From the NCBI GenBank assembly GCA_016935175.1, contig JAFGRK010000035.1:1-50741 (forward strand): 50,741 nucleotides of DNA, given 5' to 3'. Positions 16,768-25,665 of the stretch are shown one piece after another. The position numbers and the translations under genes are program-made. How positions within the stretch are numbered: the first letter of the stretch is position 1; each line of letters starts with the position of its first letter. Source of the DNA: Candidatus Woesearchaeota archaeon. GTDB lineage: Archaea > Nanobdellota > Nanobdellia > Woesearchaeales > SM23-78. A model generated the notes under the pieces. That model saw nothing but the letters and a program-made list of their open reading frames with translations. It was not told where the DNA came from and searched no databases.

Positions 16768-17598
16768 CTACGGCAACGGTGTATTACTGCATCCGCTGCT
16801 GTCAATCTGGCACTCTATGCATTGCAGGTCGCCGCTAATATAGCCAAAGTATGAGCAGTCATAAACCCCGAACTCATCCCCATCACATTCTTCACCCTCA
16901 TCAATCACTCCATTGCCGCAGGGAGGCATGATGTTCTTGCCTTCGCAATCTGGTGGAGGGGAGATAGATAATATTCCCCATATATAGCACCCTTCATTTC
17001 TTTCCACCCAATTCGTCCCGATGACTTCATCATAATCAGGGTGCATGAGAGAATAGACAGTGAAGCTTATGTTAACAGGCTTGTTGCTCTTTGACCAGCG
17101 GGTGCTAAATGAGCTGAAGGAATAATTAACAAGGAAATTAAGCTGAAGAGTGTCATAGTAAGGCTGCTCCACGCTTTCCAGCACATAGCTGAATTCCAGG
17201 CTTTCAGGGTCAAAGGTGAGAGTGCCTAATGCCTGATGGAAATTATCATTAGTTGCTAGCAATGGGTTTATCATTATGCTGCCGGTCTCCCCATCCGTCA
17301 TCAGGTCAACCACAGCTTCCTTGCTGAAGCGGGCAAAAGGCAAGGCGCTGGTAAGCTCAATCATCGCAGGCTTGGCAGCAGTTGCAAGTATCTCCTGAAT
17401 GTAATAGTTGTCAAAGTCCCTGACAAAATGGTCCATCACTATCAGCCTGACCCTCTCAATATGGAACTCATCTTCCTTTTTCTGTATGTCTGATGCAGTG
17501 TTGAAATACACAAGCAGGAATAGCATGAACAATAGCACGGTTATGGAATAGAATATCCCTTTCTTGCCCACTTTTGCTTTTGAAAACAATCCTTGCAT
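16768..17598 (-). CDS. Pilin-like membrane protein with Cys-rich C-terminus
   Basis: The 276-residue protein has an N-terminus, KVGKKG then IFYSITVLLFMLFLLVYF, that looks like a class III (prepilin) signal: a basic stretch ending in Gly before a hydrophobic helix. The extracellular part ends in a Cys-rich module (CGNGVIDEGEECD) like the DUF4215 repeats of the large neighbour. It is the last gene of the pilus operon; its GAGGTGATTT site overlaps the stop of the VWA gene. It is probably a minor pilin or an assembly factor for the large adhesin (inference). Confidence 0.65.
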   Translation of the reverse strand: MQGLFSKAKVGKKGIFYSITVLLFMLFLLVYFNTASDIQKKEDEFHIERVRLIVMDHFVRDFDNYYIQEILATAAKPAMIELTSALPFARFSKEAVVDLMTDGETGSIMINPLLATNDNFHQALGTLTFDPESLEFSYVLESVEQPYYDTLQLNFLVNYSFSSFSTRWSKSNKPVNISFTVYSLMHPDYDEVIGTNWVERNEGCYIWGILSISPPPDCEGKNIMPPCGNGVIDEGEECDGDEFGVYDCSYFGYISGDLQCIECQIDSSGCSNTPLP

Positions 17599-17601
17599 AA
17601 A

Positions 17602-20600
17602 TCACCTCAGCCATACCTTGGATGTGAAAATAAAGGGGCCTTTGCTCCTAAGCCCTCCCCATTCATAAAATCCTGTTATTGCCCTTGAGCCGGTTATCAA
17701 TAGGTCTGTAATGGGGTCCTGGCTTTCCTCGCCTATAGTGTATTCAAGCCTTACTAGCATGGGGCACACCCTTGTTGAGCCAACAAACCCATTGAATGTG
17801 TAAGCCATGACTGACGCGTTCCTTGTGCCATGGGTTAATCCAATGCCAGTAACATTGAATATTTCATTGCTTCCGCTGCCAGATAAGGGCTCTATCCTAA
17901 AGCCAGAACCAGGCAAAGGCTCGAAGTCAGCCTCATAGCTAAGAGGGGCTGATGCAGGGACATACCTTGAAGCCCTGACAGGAGTGAAAGGGTTAAGCAC
18001 GATGATTGGGCTTTCAGCCAGGCAATCATGGGCTACAAAGCAGGCAAGGTCCCTGTTATTTATGCAAGTGGTGCACTCGTCCTTATCGCAATTGGAGTTC
18101 ATGTCAAAGAAAGTAACAGGGCAATACCTTGAATAAACACCATTGTCAGTAAAGACTCTCACTGGAACAGTTTCAAATACAGGTCCGAAACCTACACTTC
18201 TGGCAAATATACGGCTATTACCTGGAGAGCCTCCGAGGTCAGATGTTATGATAATTCTGTCGCTTGAGCCTTCTCTGAAGTCATTAATATTACCATAATC
18301 ACCTTCGAAATCAAAGATTTCATCCAATCCAATCTCAACTTGGCTTCCGCTATGGAGCAAGTATCTGGGTATTGGTAAGACACAGTCAATGTTGCCATTA
18401 GGAGCCCCTTCGCCAGTATATATGATCATGAGATTAGCCTCGTTTGTGTGCTCCTCCCCGCTTTCCCAGCAGCTGACGCTTACAATGTGCTCTTGCGAAG
18501 TTGACTCAGACCAGTCAGGATTATCAGGCACAATATGTATTTTTCCAAGAGGGTCTGTGATATCAGGCCCGGTTATGGAGAAGTTAACAGAACTGGACAT
18601 GCTGAACTGAAGGCTGTCATCAGAACAAGGCAGTGTAGCGTATCTTCTTGAGACCATGCTCTCAAGCAGGTACTCATAGTAGCCTATTGGAAAGTATGAA
18701 TAATCAAAAGATATGGTGGTATCATCCAATAAAAGCACAGGCTCTTCCTCAAGCATGCAAAACTGGTCACAGCCATCCCCGTTGTCTGCCAGCTCGCACA
18801 GAACAGGGTTTCCTCTCCTGCACCCATCATCGCACTCTTCCCCTACATCTGATGAATTATCACCACATCTTGGAGGCTCTGGAACACCTCTCATGCAATT
18901 TTCAAGGCACTCATCATTGAAGTAGCCAAACCCATTGTCACACTGCTCTCCGAGGCCTGGCTGGGCTATCCCATCGCCGCAATATTGGGAGATGCATTGG
19001 TTGTTGCAGCTATCACCGTCAAAAGTGTTGCCGTCATCACATTCTTCAAGCAAGCTATCCCTTCCATTGGGCTGCTGCACTGTGCCGTCATTGCAGAAAG
19101 TCCACCTGCAGATATTAGAGCACTCGTCAGAGTTGTCATCATTCATATCATCGCACTGCTCTCCAGAATCAACCACCCCGTTGCCGCAATTGGCTCCGCT
19201 AGGTGCCACGTAGTTGATGGTCAATACTGCACTGTCATTGATTGCGCCTGTTATACTGTACTCCGAGCTTACTCTTGTGAGCTCAAGAATCCTATAACCA
19301 ATCTCCTGGTATATCTCCCTTAGCTTGTCGACGTTGCTGCTGTGGTTGTACACTCCGTCATTCATCTCAGCAATAGGCCTCATCAAGTACTCTGAGCGCG
19401 GGCAGTTCTCAATAAGGCCAAAGCTAATGGTATAAAATATTACGTTCAAGTCCTGGATGGCCCTTCCTGCAGAGAACATAGTATTAACCTCAGCCTGGCT
19501 GCAGCCCTCATCATCAAGCAAGCAGCCACCTATTCCCCCATAATAATAATCGTCCTCATCACAATAGTTCTGGCCTTGGGTGTCACAGAAGCCAGCGCAC
19601 ATCTCTTCCCCAAAAATGCTTGATATACTGACACAAGAGCCTTCCGCGCAATGCGTTGGCACTCCGTCTGTCATGAGCACTATGAATTTGACCCTATCCT
19701 CTCCGCTATTCTGGTTTAGGATATCATAACCTTCATTGATTGCGCAGGAAAGGCAAGTCTGGTCCATGCCTTGAGGGTAATTGAACAAGTAATCCAATAT
19801 GGCGGAGAGGTCCTGAGGGTCTCCTCCATAGCTCATTATCTCATCCCTCATTATGAACAAAGGCCAAACCCTGTTGTTCTCATAGCTGAGCACGATTTCT
19901 GCTAATTCACTATCAAGGCATCTTGCAATGTGTGTTTTTCTTGTGTCATCCTCAAAATAAGTCCTGGTGAGGCAATCAGAGTACTGGCTGCCGACGCTAG
20001 TGCCTTCTCTCCAGCTGTCAACATCCTTTTTCATGCTGCCAGAGAAATCAGTAACCAATATGACATCTCCGTTGCCATATATAGTGATGTCCTCTGTGCC
20101 GCCAAGGCTCTCATCAACACAGTAGATGGTAACATCAAGGTTTTCTGATGTTGGGCTGTACCAGTCAGGAAGGTTGGTTTCGGGGTTTTTCGGTATGACT
20201 ATTATCTCTCCTGCATCATTAGGGCCTATTACTCTGAAGTTCTCAGAGTCGGAGATGATGTAGCCAAGCTCATCCATGGAGCAAGGCAGGTCTGCTGTAG
20301 GAGGGATATCAATCATGTCATGCAAATCATAGAGCCTGCCAGATGGGTAATATGATATGTCGAACTCTATTGTCCTGTCAGAGATGTCAAGCACAGGATT
20401 GCCTGCTAAGCAGCCATAATAGCTTATGTTGATGCAGGCAGTAGTGGTCTCACCCCAAGGGTCTGTAACGTTGAAATAGAACACTTCCCAGAAAGTTTCT
20501 TCTGTATGGGCAGGGTCAACAGTAAAGATTAGCTGCCTGCTGGTGTCAAAGTCGCTGTTCATGTCAATATAGGCTCCGCCAGCTGATTCTGTGGAGTGGT

Positions 20601-21969
20601 GGAAAGTCCACGAAAGAGTGTCTAGGTCATCATTAGGGTCAGTGACCAAGGCTTCTTCTTCATCATCAATGTTCACTAGGTATGTGCTCTGGCCGCAGAA
20701 TATGCTTCCTTCCTGGCAGACGCCGCTAGGTGGGAGATTGATAGGAGCAGGAGGCTCATTTATTTCAATGTAAAGGTCTGAAAGGGTGAGCATGCCCACA
20801 GTGGTTGAGTGGGCTGAGAACTGTATATCACAAGGGTCGCTGCTGCACACATCTAGGTTAGACTGGACCAGGCTCCTGAAATCAGAGCAAGTCGCAGATG
20901 AAGCCCCGCAGCTAGAGCCGTCCCATTGGGAACTCATTGCAAGCTGTGAAGGGTATCTCCATCCGAAAATATTGAGTGGGCTTGTGGAATTAATCCTCGG
21001 GGTTGGAAAATCCTGGACGCTGATGCTCTGGGCAATTTCGCTGTAAATCTGGGCTAGAGTTGCTGCATCAGGGGCGTGGTATAACAGGCCGTTAGTTGTT
21101 ATCCTCTGCACTAGGGTCAAGTTTACATCATCAGCTTCACCAAACGCAATGCCATATATTGTTATTCCATTGGCTTCTGCGAGGTCTGATATGTTGATAG
21201 TATACCCTGTGGCTGCAGCTATACTTGCGCGATCAGTTCCTCCTAAGCAGCTGCCGCCATCATAATACCCTAATCTGTTATATCGGTAATTAGCAAGCCC
21301 ATCAGTCATTACTATTATGTATTTAGGCGTACCTGGCTGCGCTCTAGAGCTCATAAGCTCATGCATAGCTAGCTCTATTCCACCGCCTATGTTGGTGAAT
21401 TGTTCAGTCGAGTAATGATTAATAATGTTTTCTAGAATAGTCCTGTCACTGGTAAGCTGTAGGACGTTTTGTGGGTCTCTTGGGCATGTTGAGTAATTTA
21501 CCAGACCTACGTGTATTGCGTTTAGGTTGACATTGTTCAAGAACTCTATAGCAGCTGTTTTCGCATCATTAATCTTACAAGGGTCGTCGATGCTGTAAGG
21601 TCTTAAATAATAAGGGCAATAGCCATCATCTGAAGGACTACCATCGAGGCAGTGGCAGTCATCATCCATGCTCCCAGATACATCTGTGACAAGTATCACG
21701 TCGGCTGGTTGGATGCTATTGCCTAGAAGGTCAAGACCTTCAATTACCATTCTGGCCTCAGTAACTGTCCCGTTTGGGATGCTTACAAAGAAATTACGCG
21801 TTAGATATGCTGTTTCATAAGAAAGGCTTATTTCGCTTGAGCCACCATTAAAAACAGTTACTTGTGCATAGGCAGATACAGAGAATATTATTATGATTAT
21901 CATGCTGATTATGATATTGCTCCATAATTTATTGCTGTTTCCCATTTTAGTATTTTTTATCTTATTCAT
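17602..21969 (-). CDS. Giant secreted protein with two von Willebrand factor A domains and DUF4215 Cys-rich repeats
   Basis: The protein has about 1455 residues. A signal peptide (NIIISMIIIIIFSVSAYA) is followed by VWA domain 1 with MIDAS motif DVSGSM (about residue 96) and MTDG, then a linker with cadherin-like stretches. VWA domain 2 follows with DFSGSM (about 640) and MTDGVPTH. A run of DUF4215-type Cys repeats lies at about 926-1066 (CGNGVVDSGEQCDD, CGDGIAQPGLGEQCD), then further beta-rich domains. Metal-dependent adhesion is the usual role of such domains. The position among pilins suggests a tip adhesin, by analogy with PilY1 (inference). The start is ATG 21969, overlapping the upstream stop as ATGA; the longer frame from 21987 is unlikely. 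Confidence 0.85.
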   Translation of the reverse strand: MNKIKNTKMGNSNKLWSNIIISMIIIIIFSVSAYAQVTVFNGGSSEISLSYETAYLTRNFFVSIPNGTVTEARMVIEGLDLLGNSIQPADVILVTDVSGSMDDDCHCLDGSPSDDGYCPYYLRPYSIDDPCKINDAKTAAIEFLNNVNLNAIHVGLVNYSTCPRDPQNVLQLTSDRTILENIINHYSTEQFTNIGGGIELAMHELMSSRAQPGTPKYIIVMTDGLANYRYNRLGYYDGGSCLGGTDRASIAAATGYTINISDLAEANGITIYGIAFGEADDVNLTLVQRITTNGLLYHAPDAATLAQIYSEIAQSISVQDFPTPRINSTSPLNIFGWRYPSQLAMSSQWDGSSCGASSATCSDFRSLVQSNLDVCSSDPCDIQFSAHSTTVGMLTLSDLYIEINEPPAPINLPPSGVCQEGSIFCGQSTYLVNIDDEEEALVTDPNDDLDTLSWTFHHSTESAGGAYIDMNSDFDTSRQLIFTVDPAHTEETFWEVFYFNVTDPWGETTTACINISYYGCLAGNPVLDISDRTIEFDISYYPSGRLYDLHDMIDIPPTADLPCSMDELGYIISDSENFRVIGPNDAGEIIVIPKNPETNLPDWYSPTSENLDVTIYCVDESLGGTEDITIYGNGDVILVTDFSGSMKKDVDSWREGTSVGSQYSDCLTRTYFEDDTRKTHIARCLDSELAEIVLSYENNRVWPLFIMRDEIMSYGGDPQDLSAILDYLFNYPQGMDQTCLSCAINEGYDILNQNSGEDRVKFIVLMTDGVPTHCAEGSCVSISSIFGEEMCAGFCDTQGQNYCDEDDYYYGGIGGCLLDDEGCSQAEVNTMFSAGRAIQDLNVIFYTISFGLIENCPRSEYLMRPIAEMNDGVYNHSSNVDKLREIYQEIGYRILELTRVSSEYSITGAINDSAVLTINYVAPSGANCGNGVVDSGEQCDDMNDDNSDECSNICRWTFCNDGTVQQPNGRDSLLEECDDGNTFDGDSCNNQCISQYCGDGIAQPGLGEQCDNGFGYFNDECLENCMRGVPEPPRCGDNSSDVGEECDDGCRRGNPVLCELADNGDGCDQFCMLEEEPVLLLDDTTISFDYSYFPIGYYEYLLESMVSRRYATLPCSDDSLQFSMSSSVNFSITGPDITDPLGKIHIVPDNPDWSESTSQEHIVSVSCWESGEEHTNEANLMIIYTGEGAPNGNIDCVLPIPRYLLHSGSQVEIGLDEIFDFEGDYGNINDFREGSSDRIIITSDLGGSPGNSRIFARSVGFGPVFETVPVRVFTDNGVYSRYCPVTFFDMNSNCDKDECTTCINNRDLACFVAHDCLAESPIIVLNPFTPVRASRYVPASAPLSYEADFEPLPGSGFRIEPLSGSGSNEIFNVTGIGLTHGTRNASVMAYTFNGFVGSTRVCPMLVRLEYTIGEESQDPITDLLITGSRAITGFYEWGGLRSKGPFIFTSKVWLR

Positions 21970-22655
21970 TCTGCTGTTAATAAGCATTCAGCTCTCAATT
22001 CAGGATTAACAATCACCTCACAGAACGCCTCCCTTTTTTCCACACCCATATTGAAATAATATTGGTCTAGACATTCCGCTTTTTTATCTTCGATAAGGCT
22101 TAAGCATTCGCTTTTAATTTGCATAAGGCTAGCGTCATCATTCAGGAAATAAACCTCAAAGCATTCTAGTTTTTTGCTTATGTCCGAGTTTAGGTTACAT
22201 TCATACAAGTAATCCCTTATTATGGTATAAGCTTCCATTTCAAGTCCCTCAGGCACTTCCTCCAGCTTCCCTGTTATGATATCCATCTTTATCTGTTCAA
22301 TCTCTTCTGGGCTTAGCTCCTGGCTTGTTGTCTTCTGCTCTGGCTCTGGCAGAACTGCCTCTGATTGGGTGCTGCCTCTGCTGCTCTCAATGCCATCTTG
22401 GCTTTCTTGGGTAGCTGACCCTGTTTTTTCGTTAGGAATCCCTGTTTCCTGATTGGGATTATCCGCAACACTCACTGCCCCTTTATTCTCAAGGTGAAGC
22501 ATCAGTATAAGGGACCATAATATGATTAGAAATATCACTAGCACTATAATCAGCCACTTATGGCTTATGCGCCTGGTTTCAATGCGCTCTTCTAGGCTCT
22601 TAATTTGCCCAGGATTGGCTGGCTGCGCTGTTGGTGTAGTTGTTATGCTTTCCAT
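21966..22655 (-). CDS. Single-TM protein with acidic linker, pilus operon
   Basis: The protein has about 229 residues. A short Thr/Pro-rich N-terminus and basic stretch precede one TM helix (WLIIVLVIFLIILWSLILML), then a low-complexity Gln/Glu/Ser linker (about 65-115), then an alpha-helical Cys-containing domain (CNLNSDISKKLECFEVYF, ECLSLIEDKKAECLDQYYF). The family is unknown. I prefer ATG 22655 over 22661 because GAGG lies about 7 bases before it but only 1-2 before the other. It overlaps the VWA gene by four bases, so it likely functions with that adhesin. Confidence 0.68.
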   Translation of the reverse strand: MESITTTPTAQPANPGQIKSLEERIETRRISHKWLIIVLVIFLIILWSLILMLHLENKGAVSVADNPNQETGIPNEKTGSATQESQDGIESSRGSTQSEAVLPEPEQKTTSQELSPEEIEQIKMDIITGKLEEVPEGLEMEAYTIIRDYLYECNLNSDISKKLECFEVYFLNDDASLMQIKSECLSLIEDKKAECLDQYYFNMGVEKREAFCEVIVNPELRAECLLTAE

Positions 22656-22664
22656 TATCATTCC

Positions 22665-23156
22665 TCATGGCATAATGTACCTTTCGCTGTTGAAGAGCTC
22701 CAATGGTATGTCAGGAGCTGTTATCAGGGAGGTATAGAGTATTGCAAACCCGAACCTCCTGCTGTCAATAACCCTCTTCTCAACGAATATCTCGTTGATT
22801 ATTGCCTTAACATCATCACCTGAATAGGCTCCTGTCTCTATGAGTTCAGTCATCACTGAAAGCAGGTTGGTATCCTTGTCCTGTAGGTATTCTCCGCAGA
22901 CAACCTGCTCCAGCTCATCATAATTAGGGCAGGTGCAGGTGCTTGTATTATCAAGGTTAAGGCATAAGTCATGCGTGCTAGTGTAGGCAAGCACCCCTAT
23001 AATGTCCTCTGATATCTGCTCTGTGAAATAGATGGTCTTGTTGACTGATGAGAACTTGTAGAACAACAGCGCCAAACCTATTATCAAGGCTATTATGGCG
23101 ATTACCAAGTCTACTGTGAATAGATACGCTCTCTTGTTCTTTCTTAGCCTGTTCAT
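22665..23156 (-). CDS. Type IV pilin-like protein
   Basis: The 163-residue protein has an N-terminus, NKRAYLFTVDLVIAIIALII, that is class III signal-like (basic, Ala, then a long hydrophobic helix), although Tyr replaces the usual Gln/Gly at +1. The Cys-containing middle (CLNLDNTSTCTCP) may be disulfide-linked outside the cell. The domain after it, LLSVMTELIETGAYSGDDV, is acidic. It is the fifth pilin-like gene in the same-strand series; its stop TGA is followed after three bases by the next ORF. Confidence 0.72.
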   Translation of the reverse strand: MNRLRKNKRAYLFTVDLVIAIIALIIGLALLFYKFSSVNKTIYFTEQISEDIIGVLAYTSTHDLCLNLDNTSTCTCPNYDELEQVVCGEYLQDKDTNLLSVMTELIETGAYSGDDVKAIINEIFVEKRVIDSRRFGFAILYTSLITAPDIPLELFNSERYIMP

Positions 23157-23218
23157 ATTGCTTTTTTATTATTTTTCAGCTTATTATTTTAGCCTAGTCA
23201 TTGCTTAATTTGCTTTAA

Positions 23219-23785
23219 TCATTTCTTGCAGATGACTATATTCATCTGCACTATCCTGTTATAATCAGGGCTTCCCTGGTCAAAGAGCACTGGCTTGAAA
23301 AGTGAGATGGCTTGCTTATACTCTTCGCAAGGGTTTTCTCCTGAGGCAATAACCTCATCACAGCTCCTAGCAGGCTGGCTTAGCTCGCCTAAAACCCTTA
23401 ATCCTGCTCCGTTCATTCTTATGAAAGTGCCGTCGTTGTCTGTGAAGTAAAGGCATGTATCATAGCCAGCAGCATCCATGCCTATTCCGTGCGCCCCATT
23501 GATTTCCCCGACTGTATAATTGTCGATGCTCTGCACCTCATCTGCAAACTCAGCCAGCTTGTCAGAGTCAATACGATAGTTGCTCATGAACCTCCTGTCT
23601 TCATCATCAAACCTAAGGTTGTTCTCAAGATTGGCAAAGACATACTCCAGCTCAAACTCATGCTTCTGTATAGTCCTTTGGGATAAGAAGAAAGCCCCTA
23701 TGAAAATCACTATGAAGATGACGAATATCACTAGGGTAGTGGTCATGTCAAAGGTTATTATCTGGGCTTTTTTTGACTTGTCCAT
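23219..23785 (-). CDS. Type IV pilin-like protein
   Basis: The 188-residue protein begins MDKSKKAQIITFDMTTTLVI: a basic segment, then Ala|Gln as the likely prepilin cleavage site, then a hydrophobic helix FVIFIVIFIGAFFL. The exported domain has four Cys (CLYF, SCDE, PCEE, ICKK) that may pair. It is in the pilus operon between two other pilin-like genes. The exact function (major or minor pilin) is unknown. Confidence 0.75.
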   Translation of the reverse strand: MDKSKKAQIITFDMTTTLVIFVIFIVIFIGAFFLSQRTIQKHEFELEYVFANLENNLRFDDEDRRFMSNYRIDSDKLAEFADEVQSIDNYTVGEINGAHGIGMDAAGYDTCLYFTDNDGTFIRMNGAGLRVLGELSQPARSCDEVIASGENPCEEYKQAISLFKPVLFDQGSPDYNRIVQMNIVICKK

Positions 23786-23806
23786 TGGATTACTCCCATT
23801 TTCCTA

Positions 23807-24214
23807 TCATGATAGCTCTATGTCAAGGGTGTTGGCATCAGCATCCTTTCTTATGGTGACTGTCAAGCCAGAGCCGCTGGTTGAATTGATTACTGGAAGG
23901 AAGGTTTTGGCTAAAATGGCTCGTGTATCATTGTTCCTTATTATTAGCATGTTGTCAGGGTCATCCCTGACTTCTATGTCTATTGTGACTTCATTTACCC
24001 TCTTGTTGAGGGTTATGTTAGATTCAAAGTCAGCCTCTGAAAGCGAGGCAGTGATAGCCCTGGTCTTGATGTCTCTCACTATCTTTTCAGGAAGGTTCCT
24101 GGCCTCAGAAGTCTTCTCAAGCCAGCCAGGCAAGAAAGCTATGAGCACAGCCAGCATGAACAATATTATGGTGAAGAGTGCAATGAATTCAACTGAGATC
24201 TGTGATCGCTTCAT
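23807..24214 (-). CDS. Type IV pilin-like protein
   Basis: The protein has about 135 residues. The frame opens at 24262, but the prepilin signature MKRSQISVEFIALFTIILFM starts at ATG 24214, which I take as the start: a short basic head, Ser|Gln cleavage, Glu at +5, then the hydrophobic helix. The Glu at +5 of the mature protein is a classic type IV pilin residue. The globular domain is beta-rich with many Asp/Asn/Thr (VTIDIEVRDDPDNMLIIRNN). The neighbours are other pilins. Confidence 0.78.
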   Translation of the reverse strand: MKRSQISVEFIALFTIILFMLAVLIAFLPGWLEKTSEARNLPEKIVRDIKTRAITASLSEADFESNITLNKRVNEVTIDIEVRDDPDNMLIIRNNDTRAILAKTFLPVINSTSGSGLTVTIRKDADANTLDIELS

Positions 24215-24294
24215 TTTAATCAAGGAGTAGTCAGTTTGTGGTGATGTTGCGATAATAATCAATAATTAACTATTTTTGGCTGTTTGGTGATCGC

Positions 24295-24870
24295 CTAGGT
24301 ATTGTCCACTGGGTTAATGAATACTTTGGCTTCGCTGGTCAAAGGAACATACTTAGTCTCTATCTTGAACTCTTTCTTGCCAGGCTTAAGCACATATCCC
24401 TTGAAATTATAAAACTTGCACTTAGCATCTGGCTCATTGCACTCAGGCACATAGGCTTTGGTGCTGCCATCTGCATCATCTGGGTCTACCAGGTCTGGAT
24501 GGTCTGCTATCAAGGGAACATTCGAGGGGAAGAACATCCTAAGCACCTCTTTCCTGTCATTTATGATGATGCCTACGTAAGAATAGTTTTTGGAGCCCAT
24601 GCTCATGTCCATTATGAAAATCTTCTCAACATTCTCAGGAACATCATAAGCAACTATCTTCTTGGAGTAAATGCCTAGGTAATAAACCTGCTGGGCGTTG
24701 TTCACCAAGCCATTGCCAAGCTCATTGGCTTTCTGGGCATTGATACTGCCATAAACCCCTTTGTTGGTCATTGAGTAAAGGAACACCACTGACGGGACAA
24801 TTATTATGAGCAGCACAAACCCAGTCAGAATCATGTACTCTATGGACAATTGTGATTTACTATTTAGCAT
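24295..24870 (-). CDS. Type IV pilin-like protein
   Basis: The 191-residue protein has N-terminus MLNSKSQLSIEYMILTGFVL, a textbook archaeal class III signal (Ser|Gln-Leu-Ser-Ile-Glu) followed by the hydrophobic assembly helix LLIIIVPSVVFLYSM. The exported domain is about 150 residues with a Cys pair (CNEPDAKC) and is mainly beta. It lies second in the pilin series. Confidence 0.82.
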   Translation of the reverse strand: MLNSKSQLSIEYMILTGFVLLIIIVPSVVFLYSMTNKGVYGSINAQKANELGNGLVNNAQQVYYLGIYSKKIVAYDVPENVEKIFIMDMSMGSKNYSYVGIIINDRKEVLRMFFPSNVPLIADHPDLVDPDDADGSTKAYVPECNEPDAKCKFYNFKGYVLKPGKKEFKIETKYVPLTSEAKVFINPVDNT

Positions 24871-24950
24871 GAATATTAGCTCCCTCTTTTTAGTTCACCC
24901 ACCTTTAACTGAAAATTGAAAAATAAAAATAATTTAAAGAATATTAGGCC

Positions 24951-25439
24951 TTAAGAAGTGCCTGCTGTGCCCCCTGATGACTTGACTCTTATGGAACCAG
25001 TGGTCTCCATCTCTATGGCACCACCCTGGAATTCGTACTTGAGTGTTAATGGCCCTCTTAGTATTTTACCAGCCTCTCCACCACCATCAGTGAATTCAAC
25101 AGCTCCAATGTCTCCGGGAGCTATAGTAGCTGTGTTAGTGTCTGATGATATACTGCCATCAAAGTTAGTGCCAACTTCATCAGTAACAAAAGCCTGCATG
25201 CTTACTATTGGTTTTTGCCCTGTGTTCCTTATGCCAAGCTTTAATCCATCTGCTGTGTATGCCCACTCCTCGCACTTCACGTCACCGCTGCCTCCAAGGT
25301 CGCACTTGTCTGGCAGGTAGGCTGTTACATCAAGCACCTTGAAATACAGCAATCCTCCGATAACTGACAGTGTCACCAATATGACCAAGCCATAGATAAT
25401 CATGGTCTCAATCGATAACTGGCCTTTTTTATCTCTCAT
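24951..25439 (-). CDS. Type IV pilin-like protein, first of the operon
   Basis: The 162-residue protein begins MRDKKGQLSIETMIIYGLVI, a canonical class III signal cleaved at Gly|Gln with Glu at +5, then a hydrophobic helix. The exported part (CDLGGSGDVKCEEW, LKLGIRNTGQKPIVSMQAFV) looks like the beta-sandwich common in archaeal pilins and in archaellin-like proteins. GGGTGATGTG precedes the ATG, and AT-rich promoter elements (about 25475-25500) lie upstream. Its first position and strong start site make it the best candidate for the major pilin (inference). Confidence 0.85.
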   Translation of the reverse strand: MRDKKGQLSIETMIIYGLVILVTLSVIGGLLYFKVLDVTAYLPDKCDLGGSGDVKCEEWAYTADGLKLGIRNTGQKPIVSMQAFVTDEVGTNFDGSISSDTNTATIAPGDIGAVEFTDGGGEAGKILRGPLTLKYEFQGGAIEMETTGSIRVKSSGGTAGTS

Positions 25440-25665
25440 TCACATCACCCTTTTTGCTTTTTTATTTCTCTATATAGACATATTATATTTACTATATTAT
25501 TGTAACTTTAAATATTGAGAATACCCCTATTTAAAAGTTTCGATAGTCAGGATTATTAAAAGATTTGCGCCTTGCGAGCCTTTGGGAACGATAGCGAAAA
25601 CAAAACACGCGGTAAAAGAACCTATTAGGAATTCGATGCGAGCGCGCTACGAAATACTACTTTAC
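25440..25665. other. Intergenic region with pilin-operon promoter
   Basis: This gap separates the pilin genes from the pilus ATPase operon. The part near 25470-25510 is AT-rich (TATATTTACTATATTATTG) and fits the promoter and leader of the first pilin gene on the minus strand. The part at 25570-25660 is GC-rich with a GCGAGCGCGC block and no ORF. Confidence 0.5.

Noticed and set aside
23580-24230. 216-residue plus-strand ORF opposite the pilins
   Set aside because: It overlaps two well-supported pilin genes on the other strand and has no promoter, ribosome-binding site or recognisable domain.
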